Shown one piece after another: positions 20,256 to 31,999 of a stretch of DNA of 43,500 nt (its first letter is position 1; every line of letters starts with the position of its first letter). The stretch is from Symbiodinium natans (taxonomy: Eukaryota; Sar; Dinophyceae; Suessiales; Symbiodiniaceae), in contig CAJNDS010002653.1 in the NCBI GenBank assembly GCA_905221605.1, forward strand, positions 169,840-213,339, read 5' to 3'. The translations under genes were made by a program, and so were the position numbers. The notes under the pieces are model-generated. The model was not told where the DNA came from. It saw nothing but the letters and a program-made list of their open reading frames with translations, and did no database searches.

Positions 20256-20715
20256 TTGCTCGTTTGTGTGTGTGTGTGTGTGTTGATGTGTGTTGGTGTG
20301 TGTTGGTGTTGGTGTGTGTGTGTACGCATGTATGTGTATGTATATGTTTATGTCTATGTCTATGTCTATGTCTATGTCTGTGTCTATGTCTATGTCTATG
20401 TCTATGTCTATGTCTATGTCTCTGTCTATGTCTCTGTCTATGTCTGTCTATGTCTATGTCTCTGTCTATGTCTATGTCTATGTCTATGTCTATGTCTATG
20501 TCTATGTCTATGTCTATGTCTATGTCTATGTCTATGTCTATGTCTATGTCTATGTCTATGTGTGTAATTATGTATGTATGTATGTATGTATGTATGTGTG
20601 TATGTATGTATGTATGTATGTATGTATGTATGTATGTATGTATGTATGTATGTATGTATGTATGTATGTATGTATGTATGTCTGCGGGTCTGTCTGTCTG
20701 TCTGTCTGTGTGTTT
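20256..20715. repeat. Compound microsatellite: TG-rich, (TATGTC)n, (TATG)n, (TCTG)n
   Basis: TG-rich from 20256, (TATGTC)n with a few CTGTC variants from about 20346 to 20560, (TATG)n from about 20568 to 20680, then TCTG units to about 20710. All frames over it are repeat artefacts (CLCLCL, MSMSMS, YVCMYV). Confidence 0.96.
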
Positions 20716-21499
20716 TGTCACCTGCGTGTTTGTGTTGTGCTGTTTCTGTCGTGTTTGTTAGCGTGCTGACCTGCCTGTGTGACAGGGCACCTAACCACGG
20801 GGGTGCTGCCTAAGGCTTGAGCAAACAGCCAGCAAAGGTATGCGTCCTGGGGAGGGTTGATGATCTATGGCCTGGAGAGATGAAAGTATCACTGCCAGTG
20901 AAGCTCCCAGTACCCCTCTATGAATGCTACGGTTCAGACTCTTCTGTCCATCAACGCAATCAAACTTTTTGCCTGCAGGCTCAGCAAATTCAAGGGTGCG
21001 AGAAGGCTTGATTTCAAGCCCTTCAGCGATGAGGTCACTACGAGCTACGGCTATGTCTTCACGGTGTAATTACTAAAGCGGGACCATTAATGAAAGTGAA
21101 AGTGCTGCAGCCTTGCACGTCCCCACGCACGAAGTGTCGTTGTCATGCTGCGGGTGCGAAGCAGCACACAGCAGCTGCGCCACCAGAAGCTCCTCATAGC
21201 CACTGACGAGTAGACAGAGGGGTCCTGGAAAGCCCAAGCAGAACTAAGGGCAGAACTATGGGCCACTGCGGCTGCCAAGCGTCGAAAGGTGGCGCCGGCA
21301 CCAGATGCTGTCGATGGGCAGGGTCTTCAAGAGGCCTGCAGCATCTTGTAGATGGGGTGAGTTGAAGGCACCATCCGCCATACCACGCTGGACCATGCAA
21401 TGCCAGCTCGAAAACCAAAGAAATGCAGGTTGTCACTGTCAAGCTCGAAGCCGGGAGCCACACACCCGCTCCCAACGAGGCCAGTAGAGCCAATGTAGA
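20716..21499. other. No recognisable gene
   Basis: Short frames on both strands. A stretch at 21110-21150 (CACGCACGAAGTGTCGTTGTC) resembles 9968-10000 (CACTCACGGAGTGTCGTTGTC), indicating a dispersed repeat with copies near 9970 and 21115. Confidence 0.4.
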
Positions 21500-22261
21500 G
21501 CCTTGCTGGGGTGCGACGATAGTCAGCATGGTCGTGCGGCGAAGACCGGACTTCGCAAAGCATGCAAAGCAGCCTGGCAGGCATTCCAGCTGCTGAGGGC
21601 CCGGAAGACACCGCTACAGCTACATGTCAGTAGGTCAGGACTCCAAGACCCACTTCTTGTTCCGAAAAAAGCCATGGTCACTTGGGTCATTGAGGCGACT
21701 CAAAGACTCAAAAGACTCAAAGCGCTCCAGCACCCGTGGGGCTGAACCCGTCGCAGGTCTGGGAGTCAGGGCCAGTGCTAGCGCAACCTCTCCGCTCAGA
21801 GCATGGAAATCTGCAAGGGGCCATTGTGTTCGGGTCTGGATCGGTGGTGAACTTCTCGGAGGCTTGCAGGCTGAGTGCAGCCTTGGCCGCCAGAGCCGCT
21901 CGATGCCGCTCGATGCCGCTAGAGCACGGAAGCAGACCATGGTGGCCCGAGGCAGATGCCAAGGGTCTTGGGTGCCAAGTTACTCGAACGGGCGGGGCCA
22001 GAGCTTTTGCCTAAATCAGGAGTGCGACTATGCTGAGAACGGAGAAGTTGCCCTGTGTTCGGCCTCTTGGACGTGGATGAAAATCACTGTCAGGCCAATA
22101 CTGCCAATACTGCACAGCTGCTGCATCTGTAGGGCACACCATAAATACAGAGGCGGGTTCCGATGTGGGTCGCGCATCTAGCAGCCTGAGGCATCTGTGG
22201 AGTCTTCAGCTGCTCCGGGGCCAACGAAACTCTCCTCTCAGTCAAAGCATGGTGCAAAGGT
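21500..22261 (+). repeat. Diverged copies of repeats found at 10505-10690 and in the 556-bp unit
   Basis: 21555-21660 resembles 10510-10690. 22005-22250 resembles a single diverged unit of the 556-bp array (AATCAGGAGTGCGACTATGC, then GAAGTTGCCCTGTGT, CACTGTCAGGCCAATA and the CAGCTGCTCC end, here without the intact palindrome). So the 556-bp sequence also exists outside the array as an older single copy. Confidence 0.7.
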
Positions 22262-22890
22262 GAAGGACCGCCGTGAAAATGCAGCGGAGGGCCGACACCA
22301 TGCCATGGGCGCATGTCACTATGTCGCTGCGCATGTGCTGCCGGATGACGTTGCCTTGGCCTTGCATACCACGCATACCCTGATTGTAACTTCAGGGTTT
22401 TCCGGATTCTCCGTGTGAGACTATCAAGACGGAAGTCGAAACATCAACATACAGCTGTCTTGCGATTCGCACATCGATGGTCAGATGGCACAGACAAAGT
22501 GCAAGACATGAAAGCACCCATACAGGGACGCATGGCACATTCTACGAGATTGTCCACTTTAAAGTCTTCAACAAACCGAGGACTGTGAAACGAGAAGCGA
22601 AGACTCAGGAAGCCAGGAGAGTTGAGGCATCGTCGAAAGACTGTCCTGCACATCGGTCCTGCAACCATGACACTAGATTGAGTCACTCTATTGCCAATTG
22701 CACATGTCCGCGGCGGCGCTGTCAAGTCCCGGCCTGGCTGCAAACCCACTGTTGAACGCCATGCTGCTTGGCTCGATGCTTCTGGAATGCAACTTCCTGA
22801 CATGGACTGATAAAGGCTTAACAAACTCCTACCTCCACACATTCGTTTGGGTTGTCCACCTCAAACTTATGTAATCGTGCTTGTGAAACG
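22262..22890 (+). repeat. Dispersed repeat R1, copy 2
   Basis: Pairs with 7020-7745, with deletions relative to it (for example around 22510). It directly follows the diverged 556-type copy, whereas copy 1 does not, so the two repeats moved independently or one junction was lost. Confidence 0.8.
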
Positions 22891-25040
22891 TGCCACTACA
22901 AACTTTGCTGCCAGCCAAAGCCGTCAGGCAGACCCGCTTCGGAGGGCTTTCTGGAACAATTACAAAAACTCTAAGCCAAGAACCTCGCTCTTTGACGTTT
23001 GAGGAACCGAACCGGCATTGCCTTATGTGGCTTTGGGCATTGCTGAAGGCGCCTGATTAGCATTGATTAGTCTGTAAGGGTCTCAACTGTCTCAATGTAC
23101 ACCGGCCCTCGCCTCCGCAAAAGGAGATCTACGAAGCCTGAACCCCCCCCATAAAATTTAAACCCTGGCACCCTTGCTTCTGAAGATCTGGCCCGAAACC
23201 CAAAAACCAACACACGAGCCTCATTGCAACCTAAAACAGGAACCGAAGAATAGTAGGCACTGGGCAAAACTGGGCACGTGACGCCCTATGACTCTATAAC
23301 TCGAGATAAACAAACCCCACAACCCGGTAAACAAAAACCCAGGAAACACTAAAAACAACCCACTCTTGAAACCACCTCTGCGTAAAGTCCCTGACGGCCA
23401 ATGCTTCAGCAGTCCTCCTCTTATTCCCCCGCCCTCGATATGAGGAGACTCTACAGCAATCGCAACAAACCTCTGCAGGTATGAAACTCGTCGTGGGGTG
23501 ACTCCTGTTTCTCTTTCTTCATGAGGTTTGCGAGCGGTGAGCGTCTTTGAGCTCACAGTTTGTCTGCAGTGTTGCTGCGACGGCTCCTGCCATGTCTAAA
23601 AAGACCCGATGCTACGTCCAAGCGCTTACTGTATTGCCATATTGCCCCCTTAAGCTTGAGAGCGCCCGCCCACTAAATCTACGAAGGGCCCATGCTGCCA
23701 GGTCGAAAGTTGGAGTGTTCGGACTGCATCCCGAAACACCGAAGCCCCCTGATCCAAGAATGAATTTGCCCGGCCGCAGATGGATTAATTAGGGGCGGGA
23801 GTGGGGAAGGGAGACGGGTTTTGCATCGGATGGGATCGTTCTGGAGCTTCCATAAACCCCAACTAAATCCAAACTTTGAAAGCTTAGGCTATCGAATGCC
23901 CACGAGGCGCCAGTGATTCAGTGCGGGTGAAACGCGGCGAGTGGACTTCACCCGCACACTTAAAGGTGCAAGCATCGTGCATTGCAAGAACTGACAGCAA
24001 ACGACTGCAGCTCTTTAAGACCGAAGTCCTGTAGCTGCTGAAGACACAGCGGTTCGGGGGCGTGCTCCCAGGCCCCAATCCTCGACACAAGACGGCACCT
24101 TTTCCCCCTAAGAATTTGAGAGGGGCTTACATTGGAATCTGAGGAGGCAAGGGGGGGTCTTCCAGCATTAGGGGGCTTTCTAGTGAATGGGAGCAAGAAA
24201 GCGCAGTCCCCAAAGGGCCGGCAATTTTGGCCTAGTCCCTGAGAACTTAGTGATCTCCACCACAGCGCTGGGCCGGCCGACGTGGGGCTTCGTTGCTCAC
24301 TTCTGCTTGAAGACGCAGCATCCCTCGAAAGATCATCATCTTTTGGGTTGATATAACGGGCCTGTCAGCTATGGGTCCCTTGTGGGTCCATCATTCTTTT
24401 TGGGGTGTGTGGGGTGAAGGCGGGGGAGCTCTTGAGCATGTGGCAGGGTCATTCATTGATGAGTTTGGGGTACATACGAGCAGGGGGCGGCCTAGTTTAG
24501 TATTAAGCTAAGCTCGGAGGCCAGACAAAACTTCAAGAAGGCGGCTAGATGCGGCTTGTGTGTATCAGAGAATAGGTGGAAGTGATGTCCGCCGAGTCCA
24601 CACCGGATTGAGATGCAAGGTATGAGACCAGTCTAGAAGAAAATCGACCTTGAACTCTGAGCCCTCGCCACATGAAGTGCAGTAGGAATGCAACAAGTAC
24701 ATGTAGCACTCCTGCAGGTCGTTTTGGGGTCTTGGTGTACGTGTCTTCCTGCTGTGGTGTAGGTTTCAGGACTCACCATTTGGCATTTCTGATTTGTAGG
24801 TGCGGGGTAAGCTCCATGTCCGGAATCCGAGCAAGGACCCAAAGTCTGCCCAAAGCCAAGCCGAGGCTCAAAATACCATGATAGCCAGCTCCCCATGGCC
24901 CACGCGGACTCCGGGGGCATCTCCGTGGCCCGGGTGGAGTCCTGCTCTTCAGGAGGGTTTACGTTTAGACTTTAGGCAATTTAGGGTGGAGGGTTAGGCT
25001 TAAAGTTTAGTCAGTTTCGTGTTTAACTTGAAAGCTGCTT
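22891..25040. other. No recognisable gene
   Basis: About 2.1 kb with only short, unrelated open frames. A degenerate telomere-like string (TTTAGGCAATTTAGGG) lies at 24970-24990. Confidence 0.4.
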
Positions 25041-25200
25041 GTGGGAAACCGACGTTCTCCAAGAACAACTAGCACCCTGCTTTGGGGAAACCAGCGTGTT
25101 CAAATAGCACCCTGCCTTTGGGGAAACCCTGCTTTGGGGAAACCAGTGTGTTCAAAAAGCACCCTGCTTTGGTCAAACCAGCGTGTTCAGAAAGAACCGT
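25041..25200 (+). repeat. Short tandem repeat, ~35-bp unit, about four copies
   Basis: Units of AGCACCCTGCTTTGGGGAAACC followed by AGCGTGTTCAAA, with one partial duplication of the GGGGAAACCCTGCTTT part. Confidence 0.85.
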
Positions 25201-26607
25201 GCGTTTCTCTCGGTCTTGGGTTGAGGGAGTTCTTGGCTTGCACTTCTTTGGCTTCCTCTGGGTTTAGGCCGAGGCCACCCACATGAAGGGAGACAAACGG
25301 GAGACAAGCGGAGACAAGCAGCCCAAGGGATTATGCCGGAGCATTCGGAATGCTAAGAAACAACAGGAACCCCTACAGTAAGATAAAATTTCATTTGGTC
25401 AACGAAGATCATGAACATTCAATGAACTGTTTGGAAGAACCGAAACTTTCAAGGGGCAAGGCAGCCCTCAAGGGTTGAGGGCTTGGGTTTTAAGGCACCG
25501 TTGCTTAGGACCCGGGGGAGCCTCTAGGATCAAATGGCCTTGGCACAGCCATGCAAGATTCTAAATCTGTACCGCCCACGCTTCAGTCCTTGTGTGCATG
25601 TTTTTTTGGTTCGCTCTTTGTTTGCAGCATCACCACGCCCCCACCCCCCCGCCCAATTCCGGCAAACCCCGCAAACCTGATAAGACATTATGGACCGTAA
25701 GACGGGCGCCCACTCCCCACGTCCGGTGTCGAGAGTGGCTGGGGAGGAGGAGCCTTCTTGGATGGGGGAAGGCCAGCAGGGTTGCCCGTTGGCACCCTAA
25801 TTTCCCAAGGGTTATTGTTTCACAGGTCGTTTAGTATCTTCTTTCACGGGCTTGCACTCTTCCTTCACACATCTTATCCTCAGTTCTCCTTCGACGCTGG
25901 AATAAACCCTGGACCCGAAGCAAAAAACTTACCGCATTTGCTGTAGGGCCTCAGGCGCACCTTGCTCGCCTTCGATGAGACCATCCTGTGAAAAGCACAC
26001 TCAGAGACTGCAACTTCGTGTCAAGTCAAGACTTCGGCACGTTCAGTTGTTCACGACCATGCATTACATAAGAACGATGTGCCGCAATTGAAGCTGCACA
26101 CACGGACGTCACAGTCGCGGTGCGCCATGAAACAACCGTGATGCCTGGGAAGGTTCATGGATACCACACGCTTATGGCAGTTTGGGCCGGATAATCTGCC
26201 ACAGCATTTTTGAGACCGTCGATTGGCAACAAGCTTCCAAAAATGACAGTTGGCTCAAAATAGCAACAAGCAGAAGAGCAGGATATTCCTCCACAGCACT
26301 TGTGGCCCAACATGACAACTCATACTCACATGCCATGCCTGGACAGGAACAAAAAGACAGTGGTAAACGGCCACAAGTGCATGATGCGGTCTGTTCGCTG
26401 TAAGATATGTGAAGAACACACCACTGTGGAAGGCAACCTGTCTGAGTGCTGTCCAAATGTGGTGGGAAAATAGCATCTTGAATTCTGGCTAGTACTGCGC
26501 AGACCTACCGAGTTCAGGAGCAATACGAGAAAAGAAACACCACAAAGAATTCAACATCAATACGAGTCAAACCCCCTTTGGGGATACGGGCTTCGGGCTG
26601 ATAGGGC
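25201..26607. other. No recognisable gene
   Basis: Only short frames, none with a recognisable motif. This stretch lies downstream of the 3' end of the exon-like pieces at 26608-27010. Confidence 0.35.
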
Positions 26608-27252
26608 TTAGGGTTTGAAGCAGGAGGCACCTGCCTGCTGAGTTGCATCCTTGGCCAGGTGCTCGTCCTCCTTCTGAGCTGCCGCTGCTTCCTTGCGTGA
26701 TGTCTTATTCTGAGACACATGGGCGCACGATCCTCAACCATTGCTCACTGGCGGGAAGAGAGATCAACAAAATCGAGCAGTTCGCTTCACAACTGCTGTC
26801 TTTCACTCGCGGCCTTGTCGGCGTGCTTGGCGCGCTTTTTCGCTGCCTTTGCTGAAGCTTTCTCCGCCTGGACCCGACAGCAACCCATTCGGTCCTGTCT
26901 CACCGGGCCTGAAGAGGGAGGCCCATGCCTTCTTCGTAGGCTGTTTCGGCGAGCGTCGTGCCAACCTTCTCAATGCTCAACAGACGCGAGCCATCCTTTC
27001 TCCGATAATCGAAATCTCAGGTCCGGGCTTGGCCCTACGCAGGGCCATCGTGATGGCCCTGTCCACTGCCTGCCACGCGTCTCTGCGACTGCCTTCATAT
27101 GCCTTTATTGCCACCTTCGGCCACCAGCACCGCCAATGCTCACGGCACCGCTTCCCGCTCGTGCCTTGAAGTCGCCGAACATAGACAGGGCCTGGGCAAG
27201 TTCTCAATAACTGAGGATTGCCAAAACATGGGTTTGCGGACACCCCTACCAT
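26608..27252 (-). CDS. Possible multi-exon gene, Lys/Ala/Glu-rich C-terminus, unrecognised
   Basis: Three minus-strand pieces have strong coding character. The first, within 27250-26980, includes WWPKVAIKAYEGSRRDAWQ. The second, about 27005-26913, includes LLSIEKVGTTLAETAYEEG. The third, about 26870-26793, is the lysine-rich EKASAKAAKKRAKHADKAAS. A fourth (26691-26608) includes AAAAQKEDEHLAKDA and ends with TAA. The last two join in frame across a ~100-base GT-AG gap. Pieces two and three would join in frame across a 42-base gap with a GC donor and CAGGC at both edges, a direct-repeat boundary like that reported for some dinoflagellate introns. A 42-base intron is unusually short. The C-terminal part would be a helical, charged tail. 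The function is unknown; a random open frame is the main alternative. Confidence 0.35.
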
Positions 27253-28099
27253 ACAATACCATACCCTACCCTAAACGTGATGGAAGGCACCTTAACACGC
27301 AAGGAAAAGAGCGCGACAGCTAAGAACTGCCCGAACACCACGCCAACACATTACATTGAGTACTTTTGCCGCAAAGGCCAACGTGTTCCAGCGCCAAACA
27401 AAACGCCGCCTCACTTGCACCTGCACTTCAAATACGATAGACTACAACATGTTGTTCGGCCTCCGCGCTGGGGCGCAGAAGCTGTGGCTATTCCAGGGTC
27501 TAGGATGGTAGAGCTTAGGGCTTTGGAACGGTCAAACTGAGGATGCTTATGGGTTAGGTCCTGGCACGAGGCCGATGGGTAACCCGACCCCTTCAATGGC
27601 CCGCATTCGTGAACTTGCCAGAATTTTCTGCCCAATGTCCTTGGGACCGAGTGACTTTAACACTGGTAAAACCGGAGATTCCGAACTGGAGCAGTAAGAC
27701 TATTGGACCGCTGTGAGCCTTCGACAGAAGACCCTTGCAATCCCTTGCATGGCCTACCTGTGCATCCTCGACACCAATAATCGCTCAATCTCTGAGCAGC
27801 GGCAATTCATTCCGAGCGCCGGGCAGGCATCTTACATCAACCCTCCGTCTTGCCCCCTGGGAGTCACACGATGATGTCGTCGTGGTCCTCCGGAGGAACC
27901 TAAGCATACCAGTTCTTCAAGAGCTGCACCATGCTGCTCTGCGTAAATCGCGAACATCGCTCACACGCTTCGTTTCGACAGCACCATACAGCACCGGAAG
28001 CATCTGAAGAGCGGGCATTGCACTTATGAAGATAGATCCTCATCCTGTAAGCTGTAAAAGCATGCTGCGTCCAATACGCCACGATGTTCACCGCAGCTG
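27253..28099. other. No confident gene
   Basis: Minus-strand frames at 27900-28103 (with GAVWCCRNEACERCSRF) are weakly coding-like and lie between the two exon-like regions, so they might be further exons on the minus strand. No motif confirms this. Confidence 0.25.
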
Positions 28100-28411
28100 T
28101 CATCTGATGTTGCTACGCGGGCACTGCCTCCAGGAGGTGTCTTCGGAGGGCGTCACCGCCAATGCCACCCTTACAACAGCTTGGCGCAAATGCTGCGTAC
28201 ACTGTACACCTGTCTGCCTCGGAAGTGCCCCCACTGAATAGCAGTGATCCCGAGCCTGCTCACGAGCCTTCTCGTACGCGGCTTGCATCTTCTGGAACTG
28301 TTGAACTGCATCTGGCTCAGAGCTTTTGTCCTGGGCATCAATAAGCTCCCGCTTCGTAACTTGCGTCGCTCTGAAATCCTGGCACCGGCCCCTCTTAAGC
28401 AGCTGCATCAA
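28100..28411 (-). CDS. Possible exon with J-domain-like helix III
   Basis: The 103-codon frame contains DKSSEPDAVQQFQKMQAAYE, which resembles the end of a DnaJ J-domain (DK, then helix III with F-x-x-(I/M)-x-x-AYE). The HPD tripeptide itself is not present: the residues before DK read IDAQ. So this is either a diverged or broken J-like exon or a chance match. It is on the same strand as the exon-like pieces at 26608-27252, about 850 bases away, and could belong to one gene. Confidence 0.25.
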   Translation of the reverse strand: MMQLLKRGRCQDFRATQVTKRELIDAQDKSSEPDAVQQFQKMQAAYEKAREQARDHCYSVGALPRQTGVQCTQHLRQAVVRVALAVTPSEDTSWRQCPRSNIR

Positions 28412-29661
28412 ATATCTTCACCTTGTTCTCACATTTAGACCGTAGATGTTTTGATGGTCAACAAAACACGCCGTGACAGGTGTCCCAACCTAAAGGAACC
28501 ACACTTGATCAGCTGCGGAGGCACGAGGTACTGCGACTTCCCGGCCTTGACAAGATGCCTTGCTCAGAGTAGTTGTCCGATGGTAAAACGCGTGCATTCC
28601 AAAAAACCACTGGTGCCGTGCAGGGCGACGCAATTCGCTGAAGCTTCGGACTATGCAGTTTCGCACTGTGCGTGCGATGATGCGTAGCTGGCAAGCTGAT
28701 ATCGGAACGCGCAAACCAAAGCAACCCTGACCATCCCTGGGTCCTTGCATGTCATTTCATTCTTTCAGCTGTAATCCCTTCGATCCCCGTAGGGCATGCC
28801 GAGCTCACTGTGGGAGCTCGCTGAAGATCTTGCAGGGCAATTCGCTGCGCGCTATCCTTTTCACGGGCGCTGCTCTGGGCGAGTTTGGCATTCAGGCTGG
28901 GGGCCCTCAGACGAGAGGCACCGGTTCTGATGTGCGGCACACCTCCACTTTAGCGGCCCGGAGCAGACAGTGAAATGTGGGCACCGCGTGTGGTCTGGCT
29001 TAGACTTGTGCAGGAGACGCTATGTCAAGGAGTCTTTGACTCCAGGGCACGTCTGCGGAGGCTAGTGACCTCTTCCAATTGAGATTTCCGAGGTACTTGA
29101 AGCTGGCCAAACACTCAGAAATTCGGACATGAACACTGTGCTCACCTTTACGCCCCTACCTTTGCCCCTGCGGCCTTGCCTTCCCACCGACGGCTCTCTC
29201 GAGCGGGAGCAAGGGCACTGTTGATGCACCCAGCCTGCTTGGCGAGCATCTACAGATTAGTGCGCGCTGGTCAAACACTGCAGGATCTGTACGTGCAGAT
29301 ATCTGCAATAGGTCACCAGGTCAGCCATTGTGTGTTATTGCTCCCAAGCCTGCGTCAGCATTGAAGGGAGTTGGGCTTGTGGGCCTCTTTGGTGAGGTTT
29401 GTAGGGCTGTTGGCGGGCTGCTGGCAATGGACTGTCGTGCGTGCCTGGGCATATCTTGTTCCAAAGTCGCAGCTTTCCTGCATCTGCGACATGCGTCATG
29501 AGCATGCTGGCAAATCTTGTGCCAGGATCTTTGATACATGTGAGACTGCTGAGCAGCTGCGGAGAAAGTGCCCTGACTGCAGTGCCCCTGGTCTCCGCTT
29601 CATGACTTCATGGGCCGATTTGTGCAGGTGTGCAAGGTGCACGTCAAATCGCCGTGCTTGG
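28412..29661. other. No recognisable gene
   Basis: A minus-strand frame at 28490-28750 is mildly coding-like but unrecognised. The rest has only short frames. Confidence 0.35.
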
Positions 29662-30625
29662 CTAGAGCGAGAGAATTTCTAGGCGGTTGCGGCTGAGGTC
29701 ATCCGCATCGGTGTTCTCGATTCCTGGGATGTGGCCAATTTCCAGTTCTAGGCCGTGTGCGTGGGCCAGGAGGTGACCTTCTCCAGGAAGAAGCCAAGCG
29801 GGAAGGCCGTGGTGAAGAGTTTGTTGATGGAGGCCTGTGTAGGGCTGTTGTCGCTTCGGGATGCGACGCAGAATCTGAGACTGGCAGCCTGTAGCCTCAT
29901 AGGCCAAACTGTTGGGCATCTTTGGTGAGGAAAGGCCATGCTGTGCGAAGATCCAGGCTTCTCTTGGACTTCGATGACTTTGGCGTGCAGAGGGAGTTGT
30001 ACGAGGCATCTCTGACAAAAGGCGTCGAGGCACCAGAGAAATTGCAATCAGCTTCTTGGAGGCACGGAACAACATGTGCCTGGAGGGCTGTGAAGGTCCG
30101 AGTAAATCGGAGCCATGAAGCAGCGAAGGTGCGAGCTGATACTTGTGGCCCACATTTGTAGGCCCAGGCATGCCTCGAGTTCCTTGTGAGGGACCCGCTT
30201 GTGTTGAAGCAACTGGAGTTGTGCGCGGAGCTTGTCCAACTTGGGCTGGGCGAGGCAGACGGTTTCGGTGCGGAAGCAGAACTGCCAGCCACACCATGTG
30301 ATGCTGGGTCTAAAGGAGGCTTTTTTCCAGCTGATGGGCGCCCCCACCAGCGAGAGGTGGCTACAACGAAGGCGAGCTGCTGGGGTGCGCGGCTGTGCAG
30401 AAGTGAGAGCAGAAGGTCGTCCACGTCGAGCCAGGCCTTGTGCGGCTCGGAGGCCATGAGGCGGTGCAGGAGTCGCAAGAGTAGGGCTCCGACGCGCTGC
30501 CACCAGTGGGCGGAAAACCGGGCACCGAAATGGCAGACCACGTAGGCGTATAGGCGGCCTGCATTTCTGAAGTACTCTTCCATGACATACCTGCGAGTAG
30601 TGGCAATCCATGCAAGCAAGACTGC
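29662..30625 (-). pseudogene. RT-RNase H retroelement, decayed copy 1
   Basis: The minus-strand frame from 30625 shows RT features: CHFGARFSAHWWQRVG, then WLDVDDLL with the Asp-x-Asp-Asp catalytic block at 30416-30427. A frameshift near 30350 moves the reading to a second frame with APISWKKASF, AQPKLDKLRAQLQ, MWATSISSHLRCF and FLWCLDAFC. That frame contains one TGA near 30046-30048, at the position where copy 2 has TGG. A last shift near 29770 gives the RNase H end, IGHIPGIENTDADDLSRN, which resembles the HIPGxxNxxADxLSR motif of LTR and DIRS-type elements. Length and motif order fit the C-terminal half of a Pol polyprotein. No integrase or recombinase is seen. It is not LINE-like and not Copia-like; DIRS/Ngaro-like or Gypsy-like both remain possible. 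Confidence 0.8.
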
Positions 30626-30756
30626 ACAGAATTTTTTGTCAACCTCTCGTTGGCATTGGCGATGGGCAGAGCATTGCGACAGAGGGACCCCAACGAGGCA
30701 GTGATAGCATAGCCCAGAGTGACTAATACAATAAAGAGTGGAGCTCTGGTAACAAC

Positions 30757-30867
30757 ACAGGCAGTAAGCCAGTGTTCAGTGGTGTTTGTTCCCCGGCCAC
30801 AAAGCAGGCAGTTCATCTCTAGAAGCAAATTGCCTGTACACAAAGTACACATCGGCTTCCTCGGCAA
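30757..30867 (-). pseudogene. CCHC motif of a LINE-type C-terminal end (zf-RVT-like), fragment
   Basis: This frame begins with PMCTLC and continues with CLLCGRGTNTTEHWLTAC: a C-x2-C-x8-H-x4-C arrangement typical of the zinc-binding segment after the RT domain in many LINEs and related pseudogenes. No RT is found next to it in the same frame, so it is a fragment, separate from the RT-RNase H element that follows on the minus strand. Confidence 0.5.
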
Positions 30868-31267
30868 CCGCCCATCTTAGAGCATAGCATCGAGTAACGT
30901 CAGAGGCCACATTCTTGGGAGGGAGATTTAGAGCAAGCAAGATGGAGCAGAGCTGGCTTTCATGTACGTGGTTCGCAACTTTTTGTCTGAGGTATCCTTG
31001 CGCCTCCGCAGCACTGTTCTGAGCGCCATTTGAGCTTGCTTAAGCTACGACTATTTGAGTGCCGAGCAACATCCCTCGGAAGGACAGAAAGGGCTTCCTG
31101 ACATTTGACTTGGAATTGCTCAACGATGGGTGCATCGCCCAAAGAAACGGACTTTTGGAGTTCACTGCTAGTTCAAGCCACACTACCAAAGCCACGTCCC
31201 ACGAGCATGAAAGGCCATCACACCCCCACTTCAGGGGCCCAGGGCAGACCGGTGAATGCATTAGGCC
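30868..31267. other. No recognisable feature
   Basis: Spacer between the LINE-type fragment and retroelement copy 2. Short frames only. Confidence 0.35.
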
Positions 31268-31995
31268 TATCTACCCCCACCGCGGGCGGCCCGGGGCACT
31301 AGGCTGGATGTGCTGAAACCTGCACTAGGCCAGTGCTCCAGTTGGCGTTTGGGGGCCATAGGCTGACCTCGTGCTCCGACCGAGCTAGGTCTTGCCATGG
31401 CGTCTGCTGCAGAGGGGCAAGGGAGTAAGGGCGGCTGGGCTAGGGGCATGCGGAATTCGTGCGTAAAGCACTGAGCGAGCCAGTGTAAGGCGGCTTTGCT
31501 GTCGTTGCGCAATGTGATTTCCTGTGCGTTTGGGTCAGCGATGCGCACTCATACAGTCTTGTCTGCAGCTGGGATGGGCCAGATGTCCGTTTTCGACGAC
31601 ACCGGCTTCCCTTTGACCTCAATTACCTTGGCCTTTATGGGCAATTGTAGGAATGAGGTGTCCTTTGTGACCCGGCACTGAGAGTCTAGGCACCACAGGA
31701 ACTGTGGCCAGCTGCGAGGTGGAATGGGGTATTGGGTCCCTGGCGGGCTGTGCAAGTCTGCGTATAGCGGGGCGGCAAAACAGCGCAGGTGTGAGCTTAT
31801 GCTAGTGGCCCACATCAATCCGAGCTCCTTGCGGGGAGAAGGCCGAGTAGCTGGGCGCGCAGCTTATCCAGCTTGGGCTGTGCCAGGCATACGGATTCTG
31901 TGGCAAAGCAGAACTTCCGACCGCACCACACGAGTTGGTCGCCGAAAGCGGCTTTCTTCCAGCTGAGTGGGACTGCTCCGATGACCGTGAGGAGC
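31268..31995 (-). pseudogene. RT-RNase H retroelement, decayed copy 2
   Basis: Same family and orientation as 29662-30625 but shorter, lacking the DVDD catalytic part. Order on the minus strand: VPLSWKKAAFGDQLVWC (from about 31995), AQPKLDKLRAQL, then after a frame change near 31820 MWATSISSHLRCFAAP, PPRSWPQFLWCLD and IKAKVIEVKGKP, and after an in-frame TGA at 31549-31551 the RNase H segment RIADPNAQEITLRNDSKAAL. The RNase H core here is more complete than in copy 1, while copy 1 has the better RT, so the two copies are complementary. After HEFRMPLAQ the frame loses similarity. The copy is inactive. Confidence 0.8.
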
Positions 31996-31999
31996 AGGC

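Noticed and set aside
20015-20761. 248-codon plus-strand frame
   Set aside because: Made by the TATGTC/TATG microsatellite.
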